Shown in pieces: positions 54,611 through 63,596 of a DNA stretch of 64,000 bases (positions are counted from its first letter, which is position 1; every line of letters begins with the position of its first letter). Both the position numbers and the translations under genes were made by a program. Source of the DNA: Sphingobium amiense (GTDB lineage Bacteria > Pseudomonadota > Alphaproteobacteria > Sphingomonadales > Sphingomonadaceae); assembly GCF_003967075.1 (NCBI RefSeq), contig NZ_AP018666.1:124001-188000 (forward strand), written 5' to 3'. The notes under the pieces are model-generated. The model was not told the origin of the DNA. It ran no database searches and saw only the letters and a program-made list of their open reading frames with translations.

Positions 54611-55443
54611 TCCGGGCTATAAGGCGTAAACAATTGCAGCGCCTCGGTGATATCGTCCTGGGTCACGAACCGGCGGTCATGCCGCCGCGCGACCTTTCCC
54701 GACCAGTGCAGGATGCGCTTGAAGTTCCCGGTGACCCCGCCGCTGGTCCGCCAGATGCGCTCGGCGAACGCGGGTTCGGCGAGATGGTCGGGCTCCTCCA
54801 TCCCCATGCCGCGGGCCAGCGCGCGGATCAGGCGCTGCGCGGGCTCGCCCGGCTCCCATAACGGCAATTTGAGGATGATTGAGCGGTACGCCAGCTCGAC
54901 ATCGTCGGCGAAGATCTGCCGGGCGACATCGAGGCCCGCCACGACCAGCGGCACATTGCCCGCGCTCATCAGGAAGCGGAACGCATCGAGCGTATCGCGC
55001 CGCGCAACGCCGCTCGCGGTCAGGATCACATGGACATTGTCGATCGCGACCAGCCGCGTGCCCTGTTCGGCCAGCAGGTCGACGACCTTCAAATCGGCGG
55101 TTTTGTGCGTGTTCGTGCGGATCGGCCAGCCCTGTTTCCAGAGCAGGGCGAGGTTGATCTTGAGCGAGGTCGGACTCGAGGGAATGACCGTGCGCAGCAC
55201 GGGCTGATAGCGCGCCTCGCCCCAATCGGCGGGCTCGGGAAAGGCTTCGGCAAGGCGGCGCTGCGCTTCGCGCAGGATCGAGGTTTTGCCCATGCCGGAC
55301 TGTCCGGTGAGCACGATGCAGGTCGGGCGTTCCTCGGGATCGTCATGCGCGACATCGACGATCGTCTCGACCGCGTTCCGCGCTTCTTCGAAATCGATCC
55401 AGAAGGAGGGCGCCAGCGATGGCGCGGTCGCAGCGGCGCTCAT
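54607..55443 (-). CDS. tniB: TniB/TnsC-like transposition ATPase
   Basis: A 278-residue AAA+ ATPase. Walker A TGQSGMGKTS, Walker B TRLVAIDNVHV, sensor region VPLVVAGLD, and a C-terminal winged region (TSGGVTGNFKRIL). It activates TniA and controls target choice. Overlaps both neighbours by 4 bases, so the three genes form one operon. Confidence 0.92.
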   Translation of the reverse strand: MSAAATAPSLAPSFWIDFEEARNAVETIVDVAHDDPEERPTCIVLTGQSGMGKTSILREAQRRLAEAFPEPADWGEARYQPVLRTVIPSSPTSLKINLALLWKQGWPIRTNTHKTADLKVVDLLAEQGTRLVAIDNVHVILTASGVARRDTLDAFRFLMSAGNVPLVVAGLDVARQIFADDVELAYRSIILKLPLWEPGEPAQRLIRALARGMGMEEPDHLAEPAFAERIWRTSGGVTGNFKRILHWSGKVARRHDRRFVTQDDITEALQLFTPYSPE

Positions 55444-57113
55444 GTCCGCTCCTGCAACCAGTCGTCTTCGCTGAGCTCGGCGACCGGTTTCCAGTCAATG
55501 GGCGGCTTTTCCGGCGCTTCGCCATACCGGAGGTCCGCGAGCGTCGTCCCCTCGCCTTCGCGGCGCTTTGCCTGGCGCCGCGCCGCCTTCGTGCGAACGC
55601 GGGCGCGGTGGATTTCCTGATTGGCGGCGGCCACCGCCCGCGCCGTCGCCGCGCGACCGCCATCGGCCTGGTAGGCCCGGCCTAGCGCCCGCACTCCTGC
55701 CCTGGCGGCCTCCCAATCCGCCTCCCAGACGTCGGGATAGTCGCCGACAACCGGCAATTCGACATAGCGGCCGTCGAGGTCGGCGTAGATATGCTGGATC
55801 GTCCGCTCATCCCAGCTGATCTCGACCCTTTGGCCGATCCTGGCGGCAAGCATCGGGTGCCAGTAATGGCGATATCTGATCTGGATACCCTTGGCATGGA
55901 CCGTGAGCGACTTCGACGGCAGAAACTGGCGGAACAGTTCGCCCGCATCGACCGACACGGGCAGCAGCGGGCTGTGCTTCGCCGCCTCGCGCTCCCACAT
56001 CTGGGCCGGACACAGGCCGCCCAGCGCGCTATGCGGCGCGTGATGATAGATCGCGATCTGGCACAGCAGCCAGCGCTCGAATTCCACAAGCGTCATCGCC
56101 GCGTCCGCCTCGGCATCATAGCCGTCGCGCGCCGCCACGTTCGATCCGGTCGCACCGGGCAAAAGCCGCAGTTTTCCAATCATCGTGCCGATCAGCCGCT
56201 CGATATGCCCGCCAAGATGGGCCGGCCCGGGCCTCCGCACATCGGGGCCAATCCCATTGCGGACGCAGGCGCGCCGGAAGGCTTCGGAGCGATGCGGTTT
56301 GGCCTGATCGGCATGCAAGCGCCGGAACAAACCGTGCATCGGATAGCTGACATCGACGCCCAGGTGGGCGAGGGCCGGCTCTTTGGGCAACACAGCGCTC
56401 GCAACCGCCCGTCCGCACCGGAATATCGAGGGGTCGCCGAAGCTGACATAGTAACCAAGAATGGACCGGGTCCAGATTTCGATGAGGAAGGTGATCCACG
56501 GTCTTCCGAGCTGTTCGCGCCGCAGACTATCGACCAGGATGACATCGCCCTTGGTGTGATCCATCTGAACCAGGTCGAGAAATCCCTCGCTTGCATATTC
56601 GCCGGGGTGCGGTTCATGGGCGCTCCGCGTCTTCGATCCCATCGTCGCTTTCGCCCAAACACGGCTCGGAATCTCAGCCAGAAGCCGCTCGATCGTCTTC
56701 TCGCTTGGGATCAGATCGGCGGGAAAGCGATGATCTCCGTTGTCCGCGTGCAACAGGCCCCAAATCTGCCGCGCCGCTTCCGCACGCGATGGCGGCACCA
56801 TCTTGAGCGCAATTTCGTCGATCAACGTCTCGATGGCGGCCCTCACCTCGGGATCGATCCTGTGCGATCCAACAGCGGGTCCACGCGGTTTTGGAGCCAG
56901 CGTTTCCGCGACCGGATGCACCCGGAAGCGCGCGGCCAGTGTCCGTATCTGCCGCTCTTTAAGGCCGGTTGCCTCGGAAATCGCCTGAACCTGAGCCGCT
57001 GTCACCGGGCCGGAAAGCGATATATGTCGCCGGAAATGGGGGTAGAGAGCCAATCCCGCCTCAAGCGATTTGAGGCTCCGCCGGGGCGCTGGAGACGGCT
57101 TGCGCTCAATCAC
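55440..57113 (-). CDS. tniA: TniA/TnsB-like DDE transposase
   Basis: A 557-residue Mu/TnsB-type transposase. Helix-turn-helix near residues 36-66 (SEATGLKERQIRTLAARF). Catalytic Asp in LVQMDHTKGDV, second Asp in RLHADQAKPH, Glu in LGGHIERLIGT. Basic C-terminal tail likely contacts TniB. Starts with GTG at 57113. The nearby 21-bp repeats at 57147 and 57250 are likely its binding sites. Confidence 0.92.
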   Translation of the reverse strand: MIERKPSPAPRRSLKSLEAGLALYPHFRRHISLSGPVTAAQVQAISEATGLKERQIRTLAARFRVHPVAETLAPKPRGPAVGSHRIDPEVRAAIETLIDEIALKMVPPSRAEAARQIWGLLHADNGDHRFPADLIPSEKTIERLLAEIPSRVWAKATMGSKTRSAHEPHPGEYASEGFLDLVQMDHTKGDVILVDSLRREQLGRPWITFLIEIWTRSILGYYVSFGDPSIFRCGRAVASAVLPKEPALAHLGVDVSYPMHGLFRRLHADQAKPHRSEAFRRACVRNGIGPDVRRPGPAHLGGHIERLIGTMIGKLRLLPGATGSNVAARDGYDAEADAAMTLVEFERWLLCQIAIYHHAPHSALGGLCPAQMWEREAAKHSPLLPVSVDAGELFRQFLPSKSLTVHAKGIQIRYRHYWHPMLAARIGQRVEISWDERTIQHIYADLDGRYVELPVVGDYPDVWEADWEAARAGVRALGRAYQADGGRAATARAVAAANQEIHRARVRTKAARRQAKRREGEGTTLADLRYGEAPEKPPIDWKPVAELSEDDWLQERT

Positions 57114-57146
57114 GGAACGGGCTCCCCAATGATTTTTGCTGTCCGC

Positions 57147-57167
57147 GAAATGTAGCTTATTTTGTCG
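57147..57167. repeat. Internal copy of transposon-end repeat
   Basis: 21 bases, GAAATGTAGC(T)TATTTTGTCG; 20 of 21 match the copy at 57250-57270. Likely a TniA binding site. Confidence 0.6.
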
Positions 57168-57249
57168 AACACCGCGACGTGTATATTGCCCTAGACAGAA
57201 TTACTCGCAGAGCATCCGATGTAATATATTGATATTACATGATATTATT

Positions 57250-57277
57250 GAAATGTAGCCTATTTTGTCGGCTGACA
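57250..57277. repeat. Outer end repeat and putative terminus of the tni transposon
   Basis: The second 21-base copy (57250-57270) merges into TGTCGGCTGACA (57266-57277). Read leftward the end begins TGTCAGCCGACA, a TGTC-type terminus as in Tn5053/Tn7 relatives. The matching left end beyond tniQ was not found by eye. Confidence 0.5.
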
Positions 57278-58040
57278 GCTGCGGGCCACGAACCGCGGCG
57301 AATATGAGGCGTTCGCGCCCTGGCAGGACATGCTGGGGTCATCTGACCCCTTTGCCTGGCGCGATGCGCTTCCCAAGGCTGTCGAATTGCCGGCCGAGGC
57401 CGCGGACCACCCTCCCCTCGTCCGCGCGCTCGAACAGATCCGGCGCTATGCACAAGTACGAGGCGGACTCGACCCCTGGCTCGGTCTGCCGTTCGCCTTA
57501 CGGGACCAGGATCTGACAGCGAGCCCCCTCCCCTGCCTCGTCGGCGGCGCAAAGGCCTTCCGCTTGAAGAAGACGCTGAATGAAGCCGATTGGCTCGCGC
57601 TCCTGCGGGCCCTTGCCGCGCGCGCCGAGCGTGGCCTTGAACGCCTTGAGCATCTGGAGCGCCTCCATCGCAAAGCCCGAACGGCAATCGCGGAGTCTTA
57701 TCGTCCCGGTGCCCTGCCCTCCCTCCTCGCGCTTACGCTTCACCAACCGGTCCTGTCGCCACAGGCTGTGGCGCGACTTCTTGATCTGACCGTGACTGGC
57801 GCAAGCAAGTTGCTGGAGCGCGCCGCCGGTACCGGGCTTTTGACTGAAATCACGACAAGACGGACGTGGCGCATTTTCATGAGCGTCGACCTCGCTGTCG
57901 AGTTTGGCTTCGCCAAGGCACCGCTTGGGCGCCCCCGCGTGGAGAGGTTCCTCCCCTCGCCATCGCGAAATCTGGCGGCTGTCTTCGATCAATTCGACGC
58001 GGAGATGGCTGCGATCGATGAGCTTCTCAACGCCCGATAA
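57276..58040 (+). CDS. Winged-helix plasmid protein, unknown, likely 5'-truncated
   Basis: The first ATG is at 57330 (236 residues), but the frame is open back to the putative transposon end at about 57276 (QLRATNRGEYEAFAPWQD), so the N terminus is probably cut by the tni element. C-terminal winged helix VLSPQAVARLLDLTVTGASK and tail FDQFDAEMAAIDELL resemble the 51888 protein. Upstream of parA. Function unknown. Confidence 0.6.
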   Translation, partial: QLRATNRGEYEAFAPWQDMLGSSDPFAWRDALPKAVELPAEAADHPPLVRALEQIRRYAQVRGGLDPWLGLPFALRDQDLTASPLPCLVGGAKAFRLKKTLNEADWLALLRALAARAERGLERLEHLERLHRKARTAIAESYRPGALPSLLALTLHQPVLSPQAVARLLDLTVTGASKLLERAAGTGLLTEITTRRTWRIFMSVDLAVEFGFAKAPLGRPRVERFLPSPSRNLAAVFDQFDAEMAAIDELLNAR

Positions 58041-58080
58041 GGCAAATCCAGCTTGGATCACCTCCGGCCCTCGTCGCCTT

Positions 58081-58472
58081 GTATGCGATATAAGGCTTAG
58101 AATTTAGGCACTTAATGTTGTGCCGCATAATGTGCCGCACACTGTAACGCGCCTCAGCATCACATTCCGCTGCACGCTATGCAGCGATGACGCTTGCCCC
58201 CGCGCGGCACATTCCGCCAGCGTGTGCGCATACGCGCTCGCTGGCATGTTCGCCCTGTAACGCACACGCGCACTCGCTGCTCGTCGCGCTGGCACCATTC
58301 CCAGCGCTTATGCATACTGCCGCGCACTTGCACGCGCTGTCGCGTGTATACGCGCCTTGCGTGGCGCGGGCGGTGACGCTATCAGTAGCGCTGTCATTGT
58401 GTGCGGCGCGGTGCGGGGCGGGCCATGTTTGTGCCGCGCAGTGTGCAGCGCTATCGCATTACAGGAGTTCGC
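58081..58472. other. Repeat-rich leader of parA, candidate centromere
   Basis: About 390 non-coding bases with a direct repeat TGTGCCGCA(TAA)TGTGCCGCA at about 58121 and long alternating purine-pyrimidine runs such as GTGTGCGCATACGCGC (58218-58233) and GCGTGTATACGCG (58341-58353). Short GCGCAC/GTGTGC elements recur. Next to parA this suggests a partition site; the repeat unit was not fully defined. Confidence 0.45.
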
Positions 58473-59159
58473 ATGCCCGTCATCACGATCGCGCAAAGCA
58501 AAGGCGGCGCCGGCAAGACCACGCTCGCGCTCGCGCTCGCTTCCGAATTCGAGGCGCTCGGCGGTTCGGTCTTCATGCTCGATGCCGACCGTCAGAACAG
58601 CTTGCTCAACTGGTATCGGGATCGGATGAATGCCGACAGGGGAGGGGAGGGGCGCATCACGGTGGAAGACGCCTCGCAGCTCCGGGACGCGGACATTGGA
58701 CCCGCTATCGCGCGCGCGCGCGATGCCGCACAGCTCGTCATTGTCGATTCCGAGGGCACTTCGAACTTCAAGACCGCCTACGCCGCGATGGATTCTGATT
58801 TCGTCGTCATTCCGACGCGCTCATCCCGCCTCGATCTCGAGCGCACCGTGGAAACCAGCGACATGCTGGGCAAGATGTGCGGCGGCGTACCTTACAGGGT
58901 CCTGATCACGCAGACAGGGCAGGTCGCCCGCTCCAAGGCCGAATGGGAGATCGACAGCCAGATCAGCAATGCTCTGCCGACGTTCAATGAGCAGATGCAT
59001 ACGCTCGACGCGTTCCGCGCCATGTCCAACTATCGCATGACGCTGGCCGAGGTGGAGGCCGCGGGCCTGGCCAAGACCGAGAAGGCGCGGCGCATCGCGC
59101 AAGGCATCCTGGCCGACATACTCAGCGAAATTCAGAACAAGGAGGCCGTCAATGCCTGA
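58473..59159 (+). CDS. parA: ParA-family partition ATPase
   Basis: A 228-residue Walker-type ATPase: deviant Walker A KGGAGKTT (residues about 10-17), LDADRQNSLLNW, and VIVDSEGTSNFKTAYAA. It lacks the N-terminal helix-turn-helix, so it is a small type Ib ParA. ATG at 58473 follows CAGGAG. It overlaps the partner gene by 8 bases. Confidence 0.92.
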   Translation: MPVITIAQSKGGAGKTTLALALASEFEALGGSVFMLDADRQNSLLNWYRDRMNADRGGEGRITVEDASQLRDADIGPAIARARDAAQLVIVDSEGTSNFKTAYAAMDSDFVVIPTRSSRLDLERTVETSDMLGKMCGGVPYRVLITQTGQVARSKAEWEIDSQISNALPTFNEQMHTLDAFRAMSNYRMTLAEVEAAGLAKTEKARRIAQGILADILSEIQNKEAVNA

Positions 59160-59547
59160 GCCCAAGTCTGCTGCCGGCGCGATGGGGGACATCATCGGCT
59201 CCACCCGGCAGCGCATCGAGCATAGCGAAGACCCGGCCGACCGCCTCAAGAACCTGATCGCTGCGACGCCGAAGCCCGCTCCGGCCGCCGCACCGGCGCC
59301 CGTCCGCGAACCGGCGCCAACCACGCTTCCGTCCGGCTATTTCCCGCAAGTCGCGAGCGAAGTGGGCATCATCCCGAAGCGCAAGCCGCAGCGTGGTCCC
59401 GCGCGCTCGCTCCATATCAGCATGCGCCTGTCGCCGCCCGAGCGCGACCGGCTCGTTCGCTGGTGCGACGATCGCAACCTCAGCCTGCCCGACGGCATCA
59501 TGGCGCTGATCGATCTCGCGGAAGGGCAGGGGGGTAGCGGGGAGTAG
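59152..59547 (+). CDS. Likely ParB/ParG-type partition partner
   Basis: A 131-residue protein. A disordered Pro/Ala-rich first half (AATPKPAPAAAPAPVREPAP) is followed by a short folded end (ARSLHISMRLSPPERDRLVR, DDRNLSLPDGIMALIDLAE) resembling a ribbon-helix-helix domain. Small DNA-binding partners follow small ParA genes, so it is probably the centromere-binding protein. Family not recognised. Confidence 0.65.
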   Translation: MPEPKSAAGAMGDIIGSTRQRIEHSEDPADRLKNLIAATPKPAPAAAPAPVREPAPTTLPSGYFPQVASEVGIIPKRKPQRGPARSLHISMRLSPPERDRLVRWCDDRNLSLPDGIMALIDLAEGQGGSGE

Positions 59548-59556
59548 GGCCCGGCT

Positions 59557-59577
59557 CTTTATGTGAGGAATGGGGGG
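59557..59577 (-). repeat. Inverted copy of the origin iteron
   Basis: Minus-strand CCCCCCATTCCTCACATAAAG matches the iteron consensus, but lies on the far side of repA and points the other way. It overlaps the region just past the repA stop. Confidence 0.7.
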
Positions 59578-59585
59578 AGGGGACT

Positions 59586-60701
59586 TCAGGGCGTCCCGCG
59601 CATCGCGACCCAGCTTTTGCAGAAGCCTTCCCACGATTTGTAGAGAGCGGCGCCCGTCAGGGTCTCCAGCTTTGCGCCCATTTTTTGCCTGTAGGCATCG
59701 GCAATCATGTCCTTGTCCCAGCCTCCGCCAAAATCGCGAAAGATCGTGATAATGCGTTGGTCAGGGCAGAAACTGAGCGATCCCGAGGGGAAAGGGCGCG
59801 CCGGGGGCAGGGGAACGGGCGGCGTTGCGACCGTCTCGACCGTTCCGTCCCGCCTGGCACGCCGACCCACCTTCGGCCGATCGAGCTCCTTGGCGGTTTC
59901 CTCCTGATCGACGGGATCCTTGGGACTGAATGTGAGCTTCACAGCCTCGACAGGCCGTCCGCGCCCCGACCCGCGGATCTCGTCCCATTCCACGGTGAAA
60001 TCCGCAAGCTGGTCAATCTCCAGCTTCGATTTTGCCAGGACATCGCGGCGGAATTCCGCGAAATTCTTGAAGCTACCCTCCGGCACGCCCAGACGCCGGC
60101 GCAGTTCCTCAACCTCCATCTTCACGACGCGGTTCTGCCGGTTGATGATCAGGCAGCCCAGGTCATAGAGCGTCAGCGAATAGCGTGACTGCAGCGCCAG
60201 CATGACGCCCAGGTTGACCCGCGCATAATAGTCCGAGCGCTGCATCACGCGCTTGAAGGCTTCCGAAAACTCGTACTCAACGACGCTCATGCCGTCTTCG
60301 GAGATTTCCTCGACGCAGCTTGAGAGCAGGGACTGCGACATAATCGCGGGCTTGCCCTTTTTGGTCGTCGTGCGAATGCGCACGATCACGCGCAAAAGCT
60401 CGTCCATCACGGGCTGGATGCGTTCATTGCCCTTGTGCGATCCGCGCAGCTCCTTCTTGGTAATCGTGAAGTTTCTGTCCTCGCCAGCGTCCGGCCCAGC
60501 CTTGCGCAGCATGAGGGCGAAGGCCTTGCGCCCGGCAGCGCTCAAGGAGCCAGTTTCAAACTCGGATTCGACGAGTTCGCCCGGTTTGCTTACAAAATCG
60601 AGATCGCGGCGGCGAATCACATCGGCGACCCGGAGCGTCCGGCTAAGGCCATCCGCTTCCGGGGAAACCTCGATCTCAACGATGTCCGAATCGGGCTTCA
60701 T
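59586..60701 (-). CDS. repA: Rep_3-family replication initiator
   Basis: A 371-residue plasmid initiator with two winged-helix regions. The first includes GSLSAAGRKAFALMLRKAGP and QPVMDELLRVIVRIRT; the second SRYSLTLYDLGCLIINRQN and VEELRRRLGVPEGSFKNFA. A C-terminal extension (residues about 260-371) is of unknown fold. Iterons lie just upstream of its start, consistent with self-control and origin binding. Confidence 0.85.
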   Translation of the reverse strand: MKPDSDIVEIEVSPEADGLSRTLRVADVIRRRDLDFVSKPGELVESEFETGSLSAAGRKAFALMLRKAGPDAGEDRNFTITKKELRGSHKGNERIQPVMDELLRVIVRIRTTTKKGKPAIMSQSLLSSCVEEISEDGMSVVEYEFSEAFKRVMQRSDYYARVNLGVMLALQSRYSLTLYDLGCLIINRQNRVVKMEVEELRRRLGVPEGSFKNFAEFRRDVLAKSKLEIDQLADFTVEWDEIRGSGRGRPVEAVKLTFSPKDPVDQEETAKELDRPKVGRRARRDGTVETVATPPVPLPPARPFPSGSLSFCPDQRIITIFRDFGGGWDKDMIADAYRQKMGAKLETLTGAALYKSWEGFCKSWVAMRGTP

Positions 60702-60740
60702 GTGAGTTGCATATCATCACCTTGTCATAAAGAGAACATC

Positions 60741-61333
60741 CCCCCGTTCACTCACATAGACGTGCCCCCGAGCCCTCACATAAAGGCTGACAGGGGCGCA
60801 AACCGGCGGCCCCCGACCACTCATATAAAGAAATTGCCCGACTCGCGGATTCGCTGCGAGTCTCGCGATATCCCCCGATCGCTCATATAAAGACCTCGCC
60901 GCGGTATTCGGACCCGCGCCGCTTTTACCAGCCGCATGGCAGCATCCGCCGCGCACTCACATTAACGCCACCACATCTACCTGATTTTACTAGCCTTTTC
61001 GCCAGCACCCCGATCACTCATATAAAGCGACTCGGTTCGAAATAGCGAATTTGTCGGTATCTGAGGCCCCCCCCGGAAGCTCATATAAACGGGCGGGGAA
61101 GGGCAGGGGGATCACCCCCGATCGCTCACATAAAGAAGGTCGGTCGAGGTTTAGGGTGGGCGTCGTACCAAAAAGGCTGGCCTTTCAAGCCATTCCCGTG
61201 TTGTTTTGCAAGACACTGGGACGATTCCCCCGATCCCTCACATAATCCCCCGGCCACTCAGGCAAAGGCCCCCGGCCGCTCGCATAAAGGCCCCCGAGTC
61301 CTCACGATAAAGCCCCCAGCCGCTCACATGAAC
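60741..61333 (+). repeat. Replication origin with about 13 iterons
   Basis: Direct repeats with consensus CCCCCGATCNCTCAYATAAAG. Copies begin near 60741, 60765, 60810, 60872, 60945 (weak), 61008, 61070, 61115, 61227, 61247, 61269, 61291 and 61313. The last five are packed about every 22 bases, the earlier ones are spread. AT-rich tracts lie at 60921 and 60981-61000. All point the same way, toward increasing coordinates. Typical iteron oriV of a Rep_3 plasmid. Confidence 0.88.
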
Positions 61334-61711
61334 GGGGTCTAACCCATTGGTTCCATGGGCGAAATTGCCCCTGAATCTTAGAATCATTGAAATATAGAAG
61401 CTCCCGCGCTCCGCTTGGGCGTTTTTAAAGATGGATTTTTGAGGAAGAAGCACCCTTCCGCGGTGCCGCCGAAGTTGTGCACCATGCCCTGGTCGGCTGC
61501 CCCCCCAACCCCATATCATCCTCGCCGGAGCAACACATCCTTCAAGCCAAACTTCCGTGCAATCGATTACCGCCTCTCATCGATCTTGAACGCCGCTTGA
61601 CTAACGACGCGACCGTATCAAGGTGATCGTGCTGAGAATCAGGCGTGTTCAGCGGCACCAGCGGATACTGTTTTGACGGGCAAGATCATGCGCAATGGGG
61701 CGGAATGTACA
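61334..61711. other. Intergenic stretch with no supported gene
   Basis: About 380 bases between the iterons and the amidohydrolase gene, less GC-rich than the surroundings. No gene or repeat recognised; it may include the amidohydrolase promoter. Confidence 0.4.
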
Positions 61712-62716
61712 ATGAGCCGGCGAGCGCTTTATTACACAGTGGCGCTTGGTTGTATCGTTGCTATCGCCTTTACCGGAACACCAGCTCCCGCTCGGCCAAA
61801 GTTCGACGTGATCGACATGCATTTCCACGCCGATCGTCCTGACGATCAGGGACCTCCCGGGGGCAAGGCCTGCGCTCCCTATCCTGAATGGGCTCCGCGC
61901 GATCCCGGGCAACCGTTGGACGGGTATCTCGACTGGTTTACCGGCCACCCCGATTGCCCGACCGTGCTGTCATCGCCGACCGATGCGGATACTCTGCGCG
62001 ATCGTGGCATCGCCCAGCTGAAACGCTACAATGTGCTGGCCCTTGCCGGCGGCTCAGCGGAGGTGGTGGATGACTATCGCCGTCATGGGGATGGCCACAT
62101 ACTTCCTGGCATCGGCTTCGGCAGCAGCGGCGCTCTCCCGCCGATTGAAGATCTGCGCCGGCTCCACGCCGAAGGCAAAATGCAGGCGCTGAGCGAGATT
62201 ACCACGCAATATGCCGGCATCGCCCCCGACGACCCACGCATCGAGCCCTATTTCGCTTTCGCAGAGGCCAACGACATCCCGATCGGCATCCACATGGGGC
62301 CCGGGCCACCTGGCACAGCTTACTTCGCCACGCCGCATTATCTCGTCTCGGCTGGTGATCCGCTCCGCCTAGAACCCGTGCTCATCCGTCATCCCAAGCT
62401 GCGGGTCTATGTTGCCCACGCCGGCTGGCCTTTCGGAGACGCGATGATCGCGATGATGTTCGCCCATCCGCAACTCTATGTCGATGTGGCTGTTCTCGAC
62501 TGGGCCTATCCCGACCAGCAATTCTACCCCTATCTGCGTCGGCTGATCGACGCCGGTTTCGAACGGCGGATCATGTTTGGGTCCGACAACATGGTATGGC
62601 CCGACGCTATCGGAATCGCGATCGAGCGGATCAGACGCGCGCCCTTTCTCACAGAGAGGCAAAAGCGTCTGATCCTCCACGACAACGCCGCCTCCTTCCT
62701 TCGCATCGAGGGATAG
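61712..62716 (+). CDS. Exported amidohydrolase-2 family protein
   Basis: A 334-residue TIM-barrel metal hydrolase. Signal-like N terminus (YYTVALGCIVAIAFTG), then metal motif DVIDMHFHAD, HMGPGPPGT, VYVAHAGWPFGD and FGSDNMVWP with the late catalytic Asp. Amidohydrolase_2 members include decarboxylases and lactonases; the substrate is not evident. ATG at 61712 gives the signal peptide. Confidence 0.85.
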   Translation: MSRRALYYTVALGCIVAIAFTGTPAPARPKFDVIDMHFHADRPDDQGPPGGKACAPYPEWAPRDPGQPLDGYLDWFTGHPDCPTVLSSPTDADTLRDRGIAQLKRYNVLALAGGSAEVVDDYRRHGDGHILPGIGFGSSGALPPIEDLRRLHAEGKMQALSEITTQYAGIAPDDPRIEPYFAFAEANDIPIGIHMGPGPPGTAYFATPHYLVSAGDPLRLEPVLIRHPKLRVYVAHAGWPFGDAMIAMMFAHPQLYVDVAVLDWAYPDQQFYPYLRRLIDAGFERRIMFGSDNMVWPDAIGIAIERIRRAPFLTERQKRLILHDNAASFLRIEG

Positions 62717-62847
62717 GGGCGGTACGGCTGGACAAAGCTCTTGTACGCGGAGCGCCGTCCCGCGACACTCTCGCTGAGCCGCAGTCATCGCGCGTTCAGC
62801 CTTCGAATGGCAATTTGCCCTGTGCTTGAATTGTAAGGGAGATCCCC

Positions 62848-63417
62848 ATGCGAACCACGCACAAACTTCTGCTCGGCGGCTGCCTTGCCGCCTCGCTGGT
62901 GGGCGGTGTGGCCTATGCCGCGTCCCACGAGCACAAAATGACCGTCAACCTGCCGGGCGGTGAGATCGCCCACATCACCTATTTCGGCGATACGCCTCCG
63001 CAGGTCAAAATTTCCCAAGCCCAGCCAGACCAGATCGACTTCGTCGATGCGGCGTTCCAGCCCTTCGCGCAGATGGATCGGATCTCTGCGCTGATGGATG
63101 CGCAGATGAACGCCATGATGCGGCGCGTCGCGGATATCCATGCCCAAAACGCTGACGTGACGGCGAGCGAGGCACCGCATTTCGTGTCCTTCTCGGGCCT
63201 GCCGAAGGGCGCGCAGGTCCACTACAGCTATAGCTCGACCACCATCGGTCCCAATGGTTGCGCACAGAGCGTGACCTGGACCTCGGACGGCACGGCGAGC
63301 GCGCAGCCGAAGATGACGAAGACAAGCACCGGCGACTGCAGCGCTGCGGCCAAGCCGCAGTTGCAGACGACCAGCGGGTCGGCGCAGGCTCAGGCGAGTC
63401 CATCCCACACGACCTGA
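62848..63417 (+). CDS. Exported protein of unknown function upstream of degP
   Basis: A 189-residue protein with a signal peptide (cleavage near AYA, residue 24). A central Met/Gln-rich helix (QMDRISALMDAQMNAMMRRV) is followed by a low-complexity Ser/Thr/Gln tail. RBS AAGGGAG. It precedes a DegP-type protease and may be its partner or substrate in envelope stress; that is inference. Confidence 0.75.
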   Translation: MRTTHKLLLGGCLAASLVGGVAYAASHEHKMTVNLPGGEIAHITYFGDTPPQVKISQAQPDQIDFVDAAFQPFAQMDRISALMDAQMNAMMRRVADIHAQNADVTASEAPHFVSFSGLPKGAQVHYSYSSTTIGPNGCAQSVTWTSDGTASAQPKMTKTSTGDCSAAAKPQLQTTSGSAQAQASPSHTT

Positions 63418-63596
63418 TGCGGGCCGCCCGGGTCCGGTGACGCTTTGGCCGCGTGCGTGAGCGCGCGGCCATTGGCGTGAGGACATCTCATCGCATTCCT
63501 TTGCGGACCCTGCCGCTTTGCCGACATCGACCACCGGCGTAGCCAGTGCCGCGCCGCCCGTTCCCATCTCGAGAAAGGAAGGAAGAGGAGAATTTC

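Noticed and set aside
53348..57277. A CRISPR-associated transposon
   Set aside because: TniA, TniB and TniQ are present, but no Cas12k, Cascade gene or repeat array exists in the window.
60741..61333. Repeat array resembling a CRISPR
   Set aside because: Repeats are degenerate, spacing varies from about 20 to over 100 bases, there is no cas gene, and the array adjoins a Rep_3 initiator; it is an iteron origin.
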